From Takakia lepidozioides (Eukaryota > Streptophyta > Takakiopsida > Takakiales > Takakiaceae): a DNA stretch of 64,000 nucleotides. The position numbers and the translations under genes are program-made. Under the pieces are notes generated by a model, which was given only the letters and a program-made list of their open reading frames with translations, ran no database searches and was not told where the DNA came from. This document shows positions 1 through 10,440 of this stretch, in pieces (the first letter of the stretch is position 1; each line of letters starts with the position of its first letter). The stretch is taken from positions 45,572,001 through 45,636,000 of the forward strand of contig CM060731.1 of NCBI GenBank assembly GCA_030704615.1, given 5' to 3'.

Positions 1-448
1 TGGTAAAGGACCTGCAAAGTTTGAGGAAGTATTTGTTTCATTCAGATTCGGATGCGGGTAAGAAGAGTGTTGTGGATGAGGCGATGCAATGGTTTGCTGC
101 GGTAATGGAGCGAGCAGTGTTCGATATTGTGTTGAACAGACCAGATGTGTTCAAAGTCCTATGGTGCGGCTCCCCATTTGAAAACCGCATGCCAGCGATT
201 CGCCATCTCGATGGAGCATGCTTGGGACGCCAAATCCAAGATATTGGTCTCATTGGCAACCTCCTAGAAGGTAATGTCGACTTCTTCTGGACCGTTGTGA
301 AGTTCATGGTCTTTTCTTCCACCATCCTGTCAGACTCACTTTGTCCAACTCATCTGTTTCAAGAATGTCCGATTTAGACGAGCACGTGCAGTGTGCTTTC
401 GATTCCCTTGCCAGAGGTGCACGAGATGTTGTGCTAGCGTTACAGGGA
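1..448. other. Unassigned leading segment
   Basis: Short ORFs overlap on both strands here and none resembles a known family. A plus-strand ORF opening near 341 runs into the CAGACTG-type repeat that follows. Given the context, this is probably part of the same decayed transposon that holds the Ulp1-like protease downstream, but nothing in the segment itself proves that. Confidence 0.3.
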
Positions 449-1697
449 CTCCATGACACCGTTCAGCAGACTGCTGACGACGCCATTGCTCAGCAGACTG
501 ACCCACTGCAACAAAAAGAGCATGGACAAACTGTCAACACTATCCCAGCCACTGTTCAGGAGAGTGGGCGCACTACATGCCACACCGAGGACGAGGAGAC
601 TCATGAGCAGACCGGCGAGCAGACTGAAGGACTGCCTCTGCACCAGACCGTGCAGCATACCGATGACGTTGCTGTCAAGCAGACCGTCCACCATACCAAT
701 GAGTAGACCGGGCTGCAGACGGATGACCTGGCTGTGCACCAGTAGACTGTGCAGCATACCATTGAGCAGACCGTCCAGCAGACTGAAAGCAATCACCACA
801 ATGACAGTGCCATGCAGACTGTCCAGCAGATTCACGACCACACTGACTTGGAGGACCCAACTACACTTCCTGTCCACCAGTCTGGATCCTGGCTCGTTGA
901 ACAGAGTCGGCACTGCACTGGCCTCAACGGGACCCTGTCTCTGAATTTGTGGGGAGTTATCGTGCATTGATGGAGTCTTCTTTTCCTGCCCGGCCATCTT
1001 CACATATTGGCGCATCGTTTGAGGATATAAGCCGGGCACCGGTAAACCATTCTTCTCCAGTGACCCATGGCCTGCCAACTATTTCCATTCAGCTCAGCCC
1101 GGTTTTGGTTCGTTCACTTGCGAAAGCTATAGATGATTGTTACGTGATTGATCGCAATATGGGAACTCAACCCCGTATCATTGACCTTACTGAAGAACTA
1201 GACGATGTAGTTGCCGCGGATAATTTAGATGTCGGCGGTAGTCAAGCTTTTTCTGCATCAGACCCTGAAGACACAATTGACTTGCAAGTTGATAGATTGA
1301 TCCCCTCCCTGCAAGAGCAGACTGACCACGAAAGTGACCACCAGGCTAAACAGCAGACTGACCAGAGCAAAAAGCAGACTGAGCACCAGACTGACCAGAC
1401 TGAGGACAATGAGCAGCAGACTGACGCTGAACATGGTCCTCTGAAGGAAGGCCAACATATCATTCGCCCCGCCCACGAGAGTGTCCACCAGACTTGACAG
1501 CAGACTGACCAGAGCGGCGAGCAGACTGAGCACCAGACTGGCCAGAATGAGGACACTTAGCAGCAGACCGATGCCGAACATGGACAGACTAAGGGCCAAC
1601 ATATCGTTCCCCCCGCACACGAGAGTGTTCACCAGACTTGACAACAGACTGACCATAGCGGCGAGCAGACTGAGCACCAGGCTAACCGCTCTGAGCA
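449..1697. repeat. CAGACTG-type low-complexity repeat blocks
   Basis: Two blocks (about 449-800 and 1310-1697) are built from irregular repetition of CAGACTG, CAGACCG and CAGACTGACCAG words, separated by less repetitive sequence. In one plus frame they read as a Gln-Thr rich peptide (HQTDQTED-like units), with different low-complexity readings in the other frames. The same word recurs at 2.3-2.45, 2.86-3.1, 3.83-4.35, 5.96-6.46 and 9.75-10.44 kb in both orientations. Confidence 0.8.
949..1497 (+). pseudogene. Gln-Thr rich ORF segment of a transposon-associated gene
   Basis: The first ~110 codons are of ordinary composition, with an acidic patch near codons 80-95 (DLTEELDDVVAAD). The rest is made by the CAGACTG repeat, read as QTDQTE-type units, and ends at TGA. 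I do not recognise the protein. It lies upstream of the Ulp1-like exons on the same strand, so it may be the linker region of the same element's ORF. Stops inside the repeat downstream (1560, 1641) suggest that the frame is broken. The QT composition follows from the DNA repeat and should not be taken as a conserved domain. Confidence 0.25.
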
Positions 1698-1838
1698 GCA
1701 CAGATAGATTGACGTTCAAGCAGGGGAGCAGTTTGCCCAGTCGCTTCCTTCCAATGACGCCGTACAGGTTGTGCCCTGCCGTCTTCCACCTCTGTGATTT
1801 CAGATTTATGTTCAATTTCTGTGTATTGACAGGATCTG

Positions 1839-2280
1839 TTGTACCTACAGGACTTGAGGACACCGTTTCCCTCCCAGGCAATTCCACAACCCACTGTTGC
1901 TCACGTTGGCTCCACAACCAGAAAAGGTGGCTTACTTACAACGCCAATAGATGCACGGATTAGTTCAACGCATGCGACCCGTGAGGCTGCCAATAAAGGT
2001 CCTGCAAGCGTGAACAAACCTGCAGACACAGTCGTCTTGCGAAGCATGACCGCATCACTTCGTCAGTCTGCTGAATCGAACCCGACCACAGTAGTCGCCG
2101 AATCCCTGGGCACAAGTAGAGCAAAGAAGCGGACTGTCGTGGAGCAGACTCAGGAAATTCGGGAGGGTCCGTTGCCAAGAAACCTGCTAAGAAAGGCAAG
2201 TCCGCTGTCTTCATGAACAAGGACCGCAAAATGACATTGGATACGGACAAGGAAGTGGTTCTTCAGCGAGAAATGCACCA
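1839..2280 (+). CDS. Candidate exon upstream of the Ulp1-like protease
   Basis: An open plus-strand stretch ends in a basic segment (KKPAKKGKSAVF, then MNKDRKMTLDTDKE) and stops at a good splice donor, CCA|GTGAGT, at 2280/2281. One frame change is needed between the 5' part (closing near 2216) and the basic part. The family is not recognised. The position, strand and donor suggest that it belongs to the gene that continues with the Ulp1-like exons, with the CAGTCTG repeat at 2283-2450 lying in the intervening intron. Confidence 0.25.
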
Positions 2281-2282
2281 GT

Positions 2283-2450
2283 GAGTAGTCCTCCCAGTCT
2301 GCTGAGTCTGGTCACTCCAGTCTGCTCAGAAGTGTGAGTTTGCTCAGTCCGCTCGGTCTGGTGAGTCTGGCAAGTCTGCTCAGTCCACTCGGTATGGGCA
2401 GTCTGTTGAATGGAGTCAGTCCGCTCAGACCGTTGCGTACATGGGTTTTC
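2283..2450. repeat. CAGTCTG repeat, probable intron filler
   Basis: The block is irregular repetition of GTCTGCT and CAGTCTG words, the reverse complement of the 449-1697 block. It begins immediately after a GTGAGT donor and lies before the first recognisable Ulp1-like sequence, so it probably occupies an intron. Confidence 0.6.
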
Positions 2451-3474
2451 ACACAAGGCCGTGGTCTGTGTGCAGGTTGGGTTCTCATTTTGCCGCGGCC
2501 TTGCGACGGAATGTCGCGGCCGGCAATTGCATGGTTCACTTTTATGAAGGTGACCCCCGGTATGAGTGCTCCATCGGGCCTCTGGACTTGAAGCCACTTG
2601 AGAAGGTGGAGTCGGAGTGCACAGATAGAATGCTGGAGATGTGGTGTCGTTTCTATGAGAAGACGGTTGAAGACAAGTACTCAAGTATTGTTGCTCTTCT
2701 GCCAGCCTCAACGTGTTCTCGTATGATGACACATTGGGACGGGCCACGAGAAAGGCTAGTGGAGTATCTGCATTCTTGCTGGAGAGTCCCTCGGCTCGGC
2801 AAAGACATAAAAGACTGCCATCATATAATCGTTCCGATTGTGGAGGAGTAAGATCTCGCATACCCAGTCTGTTTTGTCTTTTGAATGAGGCCAGTCTGCT
2901 CGGTCTGCCCACTCAGCCCTGAGTCTGCTCAATCTGCCGAGTCTGCTGAGTCTGCTCATTATGCCGAGTCTGCTGAGTCTGCTCATTATGCCAAGTCTGC
3001 TGGGTGAGGAGTCTTCTGAGTCTGCTGAGTCGTGACTCTGCCGAGTCGGCTGAGTGTAGTGGGACCCGTGCAGTGAGAGAGTCTGTAGAGTCTGCTGGAG
3101 AGGCAATTGGAGTGGTCTGCTGAGTGGACTGCTGCCGTGAGACTCATGAGATTCGTCTTGCAGGGCGCACTAGAGTGTTGTTGTCATCGACGTGCGGAAA
3201 GGCTGCTACACTCACATGAACTCCATCGAATCTTTGCATGGTTGCCCCATATGTTTTGTCATGGATACGGAAGCTGCATGCGGAGTGGTTAGGCTACAGT
3301 GTTGATTCACCGGGTTGGGAGGAGGTTAGGGCATTTCAGTTCAACCAGCCTGAAGTGCCCCAACAGCCATTCAGCTGGGAATGCGGGTTTTACGTCATGT
3401 CCTTCATCCAAGGATATAATGAATGGCTACAAACTGGGCATACTCGAACCTCTTCTAAAAGGGCAGAGAAATGA
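2441..3474 (+). pseudogene. Ulp1-like (C48) cysteine protease of a transposon, broken
   Basis: Exon 1 (to 2847) ends KDCHHIIVPIVEE at donor GA|GTAAGA. Exon 2 starts at 3164 after CTTGCAG in matching phase and reads EAH*SVVVIDVRKGCYTHMN, then after a frame change near 3235 LSWIRKLHAEWLGY and PFSWECGFYVMSF. This is the C48 SUMO-protease layout: the catalytic His of the HW motif (3168-3170), Gln in the FQFNQPEVPQQ stretch, and the catalytic Cys in WECG. The Trp after the catalytic His is TAG (3171-3173), and a one-base shift follows, so the gene is dead. Plant MULE (Kaonashi-type) and CACTA elements carry such genes. A MULE transposase remnant lies 1.1 kb downstream. SUMO-peptidase activity is known for the family only. 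Confidence 0.65.
2862..3110. repeat. CAGTCTG repeat inside the Ulp1-like intron
   Basis: GTCTGCTGAGTCTGCTCATTATGC units are repeated several times between donor 2848 and acceptor 3163. The repeat fills most of the 316-nt intron of the protease relic. Confidence 0.75.
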
Positions 3475-3829
3475 GTACCTTTCACGAAACACTGGTTTAC
3501 GTTCAAGTTTGCACTTGGCCAACGGATGCAGTGTCTTAAGTACATCTTGACTGGTTTGAGTGCTGCTGAGAAAGCAATATCCTCATAGATATCCATCTGG
3601 GTCGGAGATTAGAGGTGCACCATAGGACGCATTTGTCATGTAAGCATGCTTTTGAGCATTTGCAACGAAATAAAATATGACTTTGTATACACATCCTATT
3701 GGTCGCATATGAGTACAGTGTGGAGTAGTCGCTGTAGATTTGTGACCAATTCACTGCATGTTGTTAAGCGGACTTACCTCTGCACACACAATCATTTTGT
3801 TTAACATACCAAGGGAGTCCACTGGTCAT
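3475..3829. other. No gene seen
   Basis: This is the 3' flank of the Ulp1-like relic. Only short overlapping ORFs without recognisable motifs are present. Confidence 0.4.
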
Positions 3830-4355
3830 CAAACAGCCGAGAGTCAGCAGACTGCCAGAGTACGGGAAGAGGGTATGCATAGGCTTGTGAGCAGACAGAT
3901 GGCAATGTCGCCAGACTAACGAGAGTCCGACAGACTGGCAGATGTGATTGGGAACCATGAGTCTGCACTGGTGAGCAGACTGTCGAGAGTCACCGGAGTG
4001 GTATAGTACAGGCGGATGGCATTGGCCAGTAGACTGCCAAGTCTGGTCAGCAGAGTAATGAGAGTCCACCGTGCTGAGAATGGCTAGTCTGATGGGCAGA
4101 CCGCATGAGGCTCACTGGTCAGCCAGGTGCAGGCACGTTCAGAACCGAGAGACTGGTCTGCTCAGGAGAAGGCTGGCACAGCAGACTATTTGAAGACTGA
4201 GTCCCAGCCTGGTACAGCAGACTGGTTCAGATACCAGAAGAGTGGTTGAGCAGACTAGTTCAGACACCAGAAGACTGGTTGAGCAGACTGGATCAGACAG
4301 TAGAAGACTGATTGAGCAGACTGGTTCAGACGACATAAGACTGGTTTACCAGGCT
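3830..4355. repeat. CAGACTG-type repeat block
   Basis: Irregular units include CAGACTGCCAGAG, GAGTCCGACAGACTGG and GGTTGAGCAGACTGG. The last is clearly tandem, at about 24-27 bp, between 4200 and 4350. The block separates the Ulp1-like relic (+) from the MULE 3' half (-). Confidence 0.75.
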
Positions 4356-4621
4356 GGTTGGCAGGCAGGTTGGACATCTGGTGCACATGCAATTGTACCG
4401 CCGAAATTTTATTTCATGGGGAGAATGATACTGTACCATTTCTTACATTTCCTACTCTACTTTAAACTCCCATGTACACATTCAGTCTGCAAGGAAATGA
4501 ACCCTGATCTGACAAATCTCAACAGGGAGGAAACCATGGTCATGATGTGAGGGCAAAACTTTCAGAGTCATACAACACCCAGGTAGTGACATTGAGGACA
4601 GACAATCCACACGGCATCAAT

Positions 4622-5900
4622 TCAGTCTGCCCGTTTGCATTTGATCATCATCAAGCCATGCTCGTCTAGTATACGGTCTGCGACTCTCCGGATTGTGGAG
4701 TATATGTGTGCTGCAGGTGTTGGGGCACCAACCCTCTTCCCTGTTTTGCGTAAGACCCTGGGTCGCGTTTTCCATGCCTCAACGAAATCCCGGTTCATTT
4801 TCAGCGACATATTGTTGTTGTCATTTACAGGACGGAAGCTCTTTGCTGCCGCAGGGTGCAACATTCCTGCAGCACTCTTGGCGAGAATATCAACAAGCTG
4901 CCCCCTACAGATACGAAGAGAAGACAACACATGTTTCTGCAAGTATTTGTCGTCCCCAACAATGCGAAGTAAGTCTGCAAATTCTTCATCCATGGAGGAT
5001 GATACGAGGACAGGGCATCATATGGGAAGTCATCTGTGGAAGGGCCCTCTGTTGCATTTCCCAAACCCTCTTCGTCGCCGACACCTGCATGAACCCTAAA
5101 CACATTATGCAATCCTCAATGAATGGTTCCCAGCGCCGTGCCACAAGCGCGCACTATGAGTCCATCCTGCACGTGTGGATGAAGCAACTTCAGGACTCGG
5201 ACTTGATGCTTGCACAAATTGCCCTTCATTGCCCATGGGCAAGTGCAAGAAGCCCATTCGCATCCGGGGTTGTAAACAATGTAAATTGTGTTTGGGTGAT
5301 TGGTGCTTAGAACATAGGCTGGTTGCCCAGGATGGAACAGAAGAGTGACATTGCAAGCTGGGATATCGCGTGCCGCAAGCACAGAACTGGACATGTACTT
5401 CTCCTGTTTGTCATTCCTTATGAATCCGTGCGTCTTCAGGTGAATTGCATACCAGTAGTGTGTTAGCACACGGCCTGTGAGTTCCCATATGAGCCAATCC
5501 ACTCTACGCCCAATCATTTTGCCTTTCCCCATCCTCAGTCTTGCCTTCAAGTTTCCATGGTATGCCTCAATGCTAGCATTGGTGTCTTGACTGGCATGCG
5601 GAACATGGCGAGCTGCTGTACACACACATTGCTATTTTAGGACACCATTCCTTATCGATGTAGTCCAGAAATTCATGCCCATTCGGATATTTCTTTCTCA
5701 TGCGTCGGAGCGTTGTTGCTACCCATGCAAGACCTTCTTTGGGATTGATTGGTCCACCTCTACAGTACATGAGGTCTCCCATATCTTTCAGCAAATTTGC
5801 GGCAGTGATAGGATCTTTGGTTTTTGCGCATGATTGCTTCACCCAAGCCCGCCGGACATGTCAAAGGCACAGGAAAATGAGCACTCCTTGAAAAACAGCC
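4622..5900 (-). pseudogene. MULE transposase, 3' half with SWIM zinc finger
   Basis: The minus strand begins after a TTTGCAG acceptor at 5901-5903. It reads AVFQGVLIFLCL*HVRRAW (stop where MULE transposases have Trp), then KQSCAKTKDPITAANLL, QDTNASIEAYHGNLK and a SWIM zinc finger of the CxC...CxH type (CTCPWAMKGNLCKHQVRVL), with a further ~120-codon tail ending at 4622. The frame changes at a TG run near 5630 and again near 4995. Together with the Trp-to-stop change, this marks a dead copy. SWIM follows the DDE domain in MULE transposases, so the missing upstream part should hold DDE. A phase-compatible DDE half lies at 8.8-9.7 kb on the opposite strand. Confidence 0.72.
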
Positions 5901-5954
5901 CTGCAAAGTACACATGCCTACATGAGAGACTTCAAAGAGGACTTCGCCGGTGGA

Positions 5955-6460
5955 CTTGGGCACTAACCCAGTAGACTGTCTAGTTGACTGGTCTGCCCGT
6001 CTATTCCAAACGGATTCAGGCAGCAGACTCGCCCACTCTGACCTGCCATGAGTGTTGCCCTCACGACACTGGACTCGCCTGCGAGCGGACTTGCTCGACC
6101 AGACTGAGGTCGCAGCAGACTCGCGCACATGTCTTGCAGCGGACTGCTTGCGAACACTCCCCTTCGGCGGACTCGCCTGCGAGCGGACTTGCTCGACGAG
6201 ACTGAGGTCGCAGCAGACTCTTGTACGTGTGTCTTGCAGCATACTGCTTGCGAACAGTCCCCTCCGGCGGACTCGCCCATCCATTCTGAGAAACCCATCC
6301 GCGCCATCCATGCCAGTCCGCTGTGCCAGTCCCGGCCAGTCCACCCAACAGTCTGCCCGCCAGTCCGCCGTCCATGAGTCCGCTTTCCTCCAGTCCACTG
6401 ATGATGCCGCATCTGGACCGTCCGTTCGCAAATGCCATCTGAGCCCTCCATTTTTAGGGC
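5955..6460. repeat. Intron-side repeats of the MULE 3' half, with ~100-bp tandem units
   Basis: The block is CAGACTG/CGGACTCG-rich. Two ~98-bp units start near 6090 and 6189 (TTGCTCGACCAGACTGAGG and TTGCTCGACGAGACTGAGG). They are the reverse complement of the three 100-bp units at 10.0-10.32 kb. The block starts just upstream of the acceptor of the MULE 3' half, so it is former intron. Confidence 0.75.
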
Positions 6461-6911
6461 ATGAATTCTAAGCCGCCTGCCACTTGCCAGCAGCCGCGAA
6501 CGTGCGCACTAATGCTTCTTGCACGTTGTCCATCGTGTCCAGTGTACTGCGGCGCGTTTCTTGCAGGTTCTGAAGCGTGTCCTCTGTACTGTACATGGCA
6601 TGGACGTGGAAGCAGAAGGTGATGATATACTAAAAACGGGATGCTGGATTATACAGCCTCTTCGACAAAGTTAAAGCCATTCGGTGTGAGACCATCCACT
6701 GGCTGTTTTCACAGCTTCATCAAGTTTGGGGGCCACGTGTTCTTTGGCAAACACCGCCACGTGGATCCTAAACGTACAAAGGGTGTGGACTTGTCCACAC
6801 CTACGGAAAATTGATGCGACACCCTGTCATCTGGGCTTGACGACATGTGAGCAATGGTATGGGCAACACGTGTATTTTGGAGAGGACGGCACGTGGCGTA
6901 ATCTGCATGGA
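6461..6911. other. No gene seen
   Basis: This is non-coding sequence between the repeat block and the palindrome array. Only short ORFs are present. Confidence 0.4.
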
Positions 6912-7170
6912 GTGGGTGTGTAGTATTTTACTGCCTATACTGTAGGTCATTCCACATAGTTGTGGAGCATACCATAGTGGGTGTGAAATATTCTACTGCT
7001 GATGTTGTAGGTCATTCCACAAAAATGTGGAGGATGCCACAGGCAAGCTACGGTTGATTTCACATATTTGTGACATCATGGTGTGCACAATTAATCCACA
7101 GGCATCATGATCATATCACAAATCGTGATACTGTCCACACTGTCAGTTTCACAGTCCATGTGAAATATGA
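6912..7170. repeat. Direct repeat with an array of short palindromes
   Basis: A ~65-bp direct repeat (6912-6974 and 6977-7039) contains GTAGGTCATTCCACA followed by TGTGGAG. Five small palindromes follow one another: CCACATAGTTGTGG, CCACAAAAATGTGG, TTCACATATTTGTGA, TATCACAAATCGTGATA and TTTCACAGTCCATGTGAAA. The arrangement resembles subterminal binding sites of a transposon. A function is not shown. Confidence 0.55.
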
Positions 7171-7479
7171 CTCATATACAAACACAATTCCAAAGCACCA
7201 CGGCAACAACCTGTTCATGACATGTACAATTGACTAAGCATGGCCAGAACAACAGAAAGAATGACCAGATGCAAGGGTGCTTCAAAGTTGGGTACGCCCT
7301 TCATTGCCCAAATACAGTTTAGTCTGAACATGCAAGTATTGCAGAGTCTGCACTGCTGATCACAACCCAACAATGTACCCAAATCCTACATTGATGCGCA
7401 AAATCACGAAGAAAAGGTGAAATCGATATGAAGTGGCGTTCAATCAAAATTGCCTTCAAACTGAGGATTCCCCACAACC

Positions 7480-8525
7480 TCATGTTCGGGTCAGTTTGAG
7501 GAACTTGGCAGACCATAGGGCCGTGCTGTCTACAGTGTCACTGAGCATCACAACGGGAGGCCTAACATCATTGTTGGGGTATGGTAGAGCAACATCTGCC
7601 CCATGTACTGCTTCAACCGAGACAACATGATAATCGGCATGAACGACATAAGCTTGCCAGTCAGTCGACATGCCCAATATATGGCCCACGCCTGCCTTCC
7701 GTTTGGGTGCATTGGGGTCAAACATTGTGACCTTGTCACCAACCTGAAACTGGAACAGCCAACACCACCAATGTGTGCCCTTGTCATTTGTTATGCACAT
7801 GAAACAGTTATGGACAGGGAAAACGCGAGATGTCATCATATAGCCCTGCAAACAAAATACGGATGTACTTCCACGAAGGGAAACTTACAACAGGAGCCGG
7901 CGCTTTGAAGCTTCCCATACGGCTCCCATCAACGTTGCTGGCAGCAAGTCTTGCGGACTTCTTGGTCATCTTCACCGCAACAATTTCCTTTGGTGGCTTC
8001 TGAATCAATAGAAACCCACACATGTACACAGAATTCATGAACGGCCTGCAGGTATTGCATAATTGACTTGGAACAGCACAAGAATATAGGAACACGAGTA
8101 CTTACCTTCCGAACAATGGCCAATTTTGTTGTTGAATCAATGTTCTTCCCTGCCCCAACAATACCCACTCTTGTGCCCTTAGCCCCTACCCCTATGTCTT
8201 GGGCACTCTGTCTAAGTTCACTGCCGGTGTGATCCTCCACTACAGGCACTCCCTTCTCAATAAGGGGGGATAGGTCATCATTGGCACCATAATTAAGGCA
8301 AGGATCGTCACATGCCATGTTCTGAACTTTGTCCCCAAACCAGGACCCTTCAACACAAAGGACCAACAATGGAAGAGAGACACGCAATATGGTTATATGG
8401 GTGCCAGACAGAATGTTCTGAAGGCCTGCATACCGTGGGATAGAGTTGATGACTTTCTCCTTGGAGAGGAGAGTTTGGTGGACTACCCCACTCAGTTTTG
8501 GGTGAATGTCTATACTAAAGTGCAA
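7480..8525 (-). CDS. Transposon-associated ORF, multi-exon, unrecognised
   Basis: Three minus-strand coding stretches can be followed. One is 8340-8107, ending KNIDSTTKLAIVRK at donor AAG|GTAAGT. The next is about 8003-7894, starting KPPKEIVAVKMTKKSARL and ending at GTT|GTAAGT. The last is 7849-7480, ending SAKFLKLTRT. The last part (GDKVTMFDP, then VVSVEAVHGADVALPYPNND) resembles the C-terminal 'V..A.LP.P..D' region found beside plant transposase-type genes, but I cannot name the family with certainty. The middle intron would be only about 44 nt, unusually short, so the exon joints are doubtful. It sits head to head with the MULE 5' half. Confidence 0.35.
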
Positions 8526-8771
8526 CCCGGCATGCTAAAAGAGCCGAGAGCCAGCAGTTCTCTGAACAGTATCATATGTGCTCCATCCTTATCGTCCTTT
8601 TGTAGTCTGATTGCATGTCCGTTGCCATTTTTTGTACCCACGTTCTGTGATTTCATGCTTCCAGAAGTTGATGGATATCCATTGTGATTTTTATGTCCAG
8701 GTATCAATGCTGCTACGGTCCAGATGACAAACGCACCAACAATGCGATAGTGGAGAATCCCAAACTGAAAC

Positions 8772-9718
8772 GTGGAGGACCTCTTGTGGGTGCTGGAACA
8801 TCTCACCTTCATAAACAGGAGAAAGAAGTCGGAATATGGAGAGTCTTACAAGCGTGGTTGCCAGTGCTGTTTCAAGGTCCAGCAATGCTATCTCGCCCCC
8901 GACATTTGTGTCCTCACGTACTACAACAATATGGAGCATACAGACGCGAAAGGGAACGCCTATCATGGGAAGTCCGTTGAGTTCAGGAACACTCGCCACG
9001 CCTATGCACACACATTAGTGAGGAATTGAAAGCATGGGTCATGGAGTGTCTGTGCCGAGGCCTGTCAGTCGCCCAAATCATGATGGAACATAAAAGCACG
9101 TCATGAACAACACCGGGTTGAGGGATGCATGGACACGGGACGATTTTTTGCTGGAGCAGGATGTGCGCAACCTGGCCGAGAAACGGGCGTGACAAACGTT
9201 CAAAAAACATGCCAACGATGCGGAGAATGTCCGCATGTGGAAAGACCAGAACCCGAAATTGGTCTTCTTCTATCAAGAGGAGAAATTGGCGCCAACATTC
9301 AAGCACTACGATGACGACTTAACATTCACAATCGGCATACAGACTGAGTGGCAGAAGAAGCGAATGCTTCAATTAGGCCATGCCCGTATTGTTGCATGCG
9401 ATGCAACCTTCGGGACAAATCACCACAAGGTACTCTTCATCCCTTTCACAATTTATCCACTTGCAGAAGTAGTGGATGTACGCACACTAGCAGCAGCTAA
9501 CATTCTGCATTTGAACAGTTCCCATTATACACGTTGATGGTCTTCGACGAGTGGCTTAACGGTATACCAGTTGCGTACATCATATGCGCCCGTGAGCGGA
9601 CAACAGACCTGGTGCCGTGGATGGCAGCCTTGCGAGACTCTCTCCTCGCAGAAATGTCGGACTGGCGACCCAATGCCTTCATTGTGGATGATGCCGACGC
9701 CGAAATAAACGCCATTAT
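8772..9718 (+). pseudogene. MULE transposase, 5' half (zinc finger plus start of DDE)
   Basis: The first part (8772-9026) reads RGCQCCFKVQQCYLAPDICV then LTYYNNMEHTDAKG, a FLYWCH/WRKY-like zinc finger typical of MULE transposase N-termini. Next come LKAWVMECLCRGLSVAQIM, AENVRMWKDQNPKLVFFYQE and GHARIVACDATFGTNHHK (first DDE Asp) to donor AAG|GTACTC at 9429. The next exon (9519-9718) reads FPLYTLMVFDEWLNGIPVAY ... FIVDDADAEINAI and ends AT|GTAAGT. A TGA near 9190 (KRA*QTFKK) and frame changes near 9026 and 9105 show that it is dead. The downstream exon is not present on this strand; its natural partner is the minus-strand half at 5.9-4.6 kb. Confidence 0.72.
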
Positions 9719-9744
9719 GTAAGTTTCACGTACCCTCCTGTACA

Positions 9745-10440
9745 CTCGCGTGCAAGTCCGTCGTCTACGTCCATTGTCTGTATCTTCGGCAAATCCCCTG
9801 CCATACAACGCAGTCCTGGTTGCAAGTCCGGCCCATTCATTTCTGCAAGTCTGCTGGCAAACCAGTCCGCTGATAATGTCCTCTAGCGAAGTCCGCTGGA
9901 AGACTCACTTGCGCAAGTATGTTGCAAGGTCAGTCTGCTCGGGTGTGCTGCCAGCAACGTCTGGGTAAATCTGCTGCCGGTCTCCTAAGGGCAAGTCCGC
10001 GGCAGGCCAGTCCGCCGGAGGGACTGTTCGCAAGCAGTCCGCTGCAAGACTCACGTGCGCGAGTCTGCTGCGACCTCAGTTTAGTCTAGCAAATCCGCTG
10101 GCGGGCAGGTCCGCCGGAGGGGACTGTTCGCAAGCAGTCCGCTGCAAGACTCACGTGCGCGAGTCTGCTGCGACCTCAGTCTGGTCGAGCAAGTCCGCTC
10201 GCCGGCGAGTCCGCCGGAGGGGACTGTTCGCAAGCAGTCCGCTGCAAGACACACGTGCAAGAATCTGCTGCGACCTCAGTCTGGTCGAGCAAGTCCGCTT
10301 GCCCAGATCTTTCGGCCGGCGCGGACTGAGACTGGGAGGCAGCAGACGGGCACAGCGGACTGTTGGGTGGACTTGCAGCGACTGGCACAGCGGACTGACC
10401 GGCAGACTGGCGGTTTGGCGGACTGAGGGGAACTGGATTC
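9745..10440. repeat. Repeat block with three 100-bp tandem units
   Basis: CAAGTCCG and CAGTCTG words fill the block. Three units of exactly 100 bp start at 10021, 10121 and 10221 (GGACTGTTCGCAAGCAGTCC). They are inverted relative to the units at 6.09-6.29 kb. The block lies directly after the donor of the MULE 5' half, so it is former intron sequence. Confidence 0.8.

Noticed and set aside
341-706. QT-rich ORF as a real glutamine-rich gene
   Set aside because: The peptide composition is dictated by the DNA repeat, all frames are similarly open, and stops interrupt continuation.
449-4355. CRISPR-like spaced repeats
   Set aside because: The CAGACTG words have no constant repeat length or unique spacers of fixed size, and the genome is eukaryotic.
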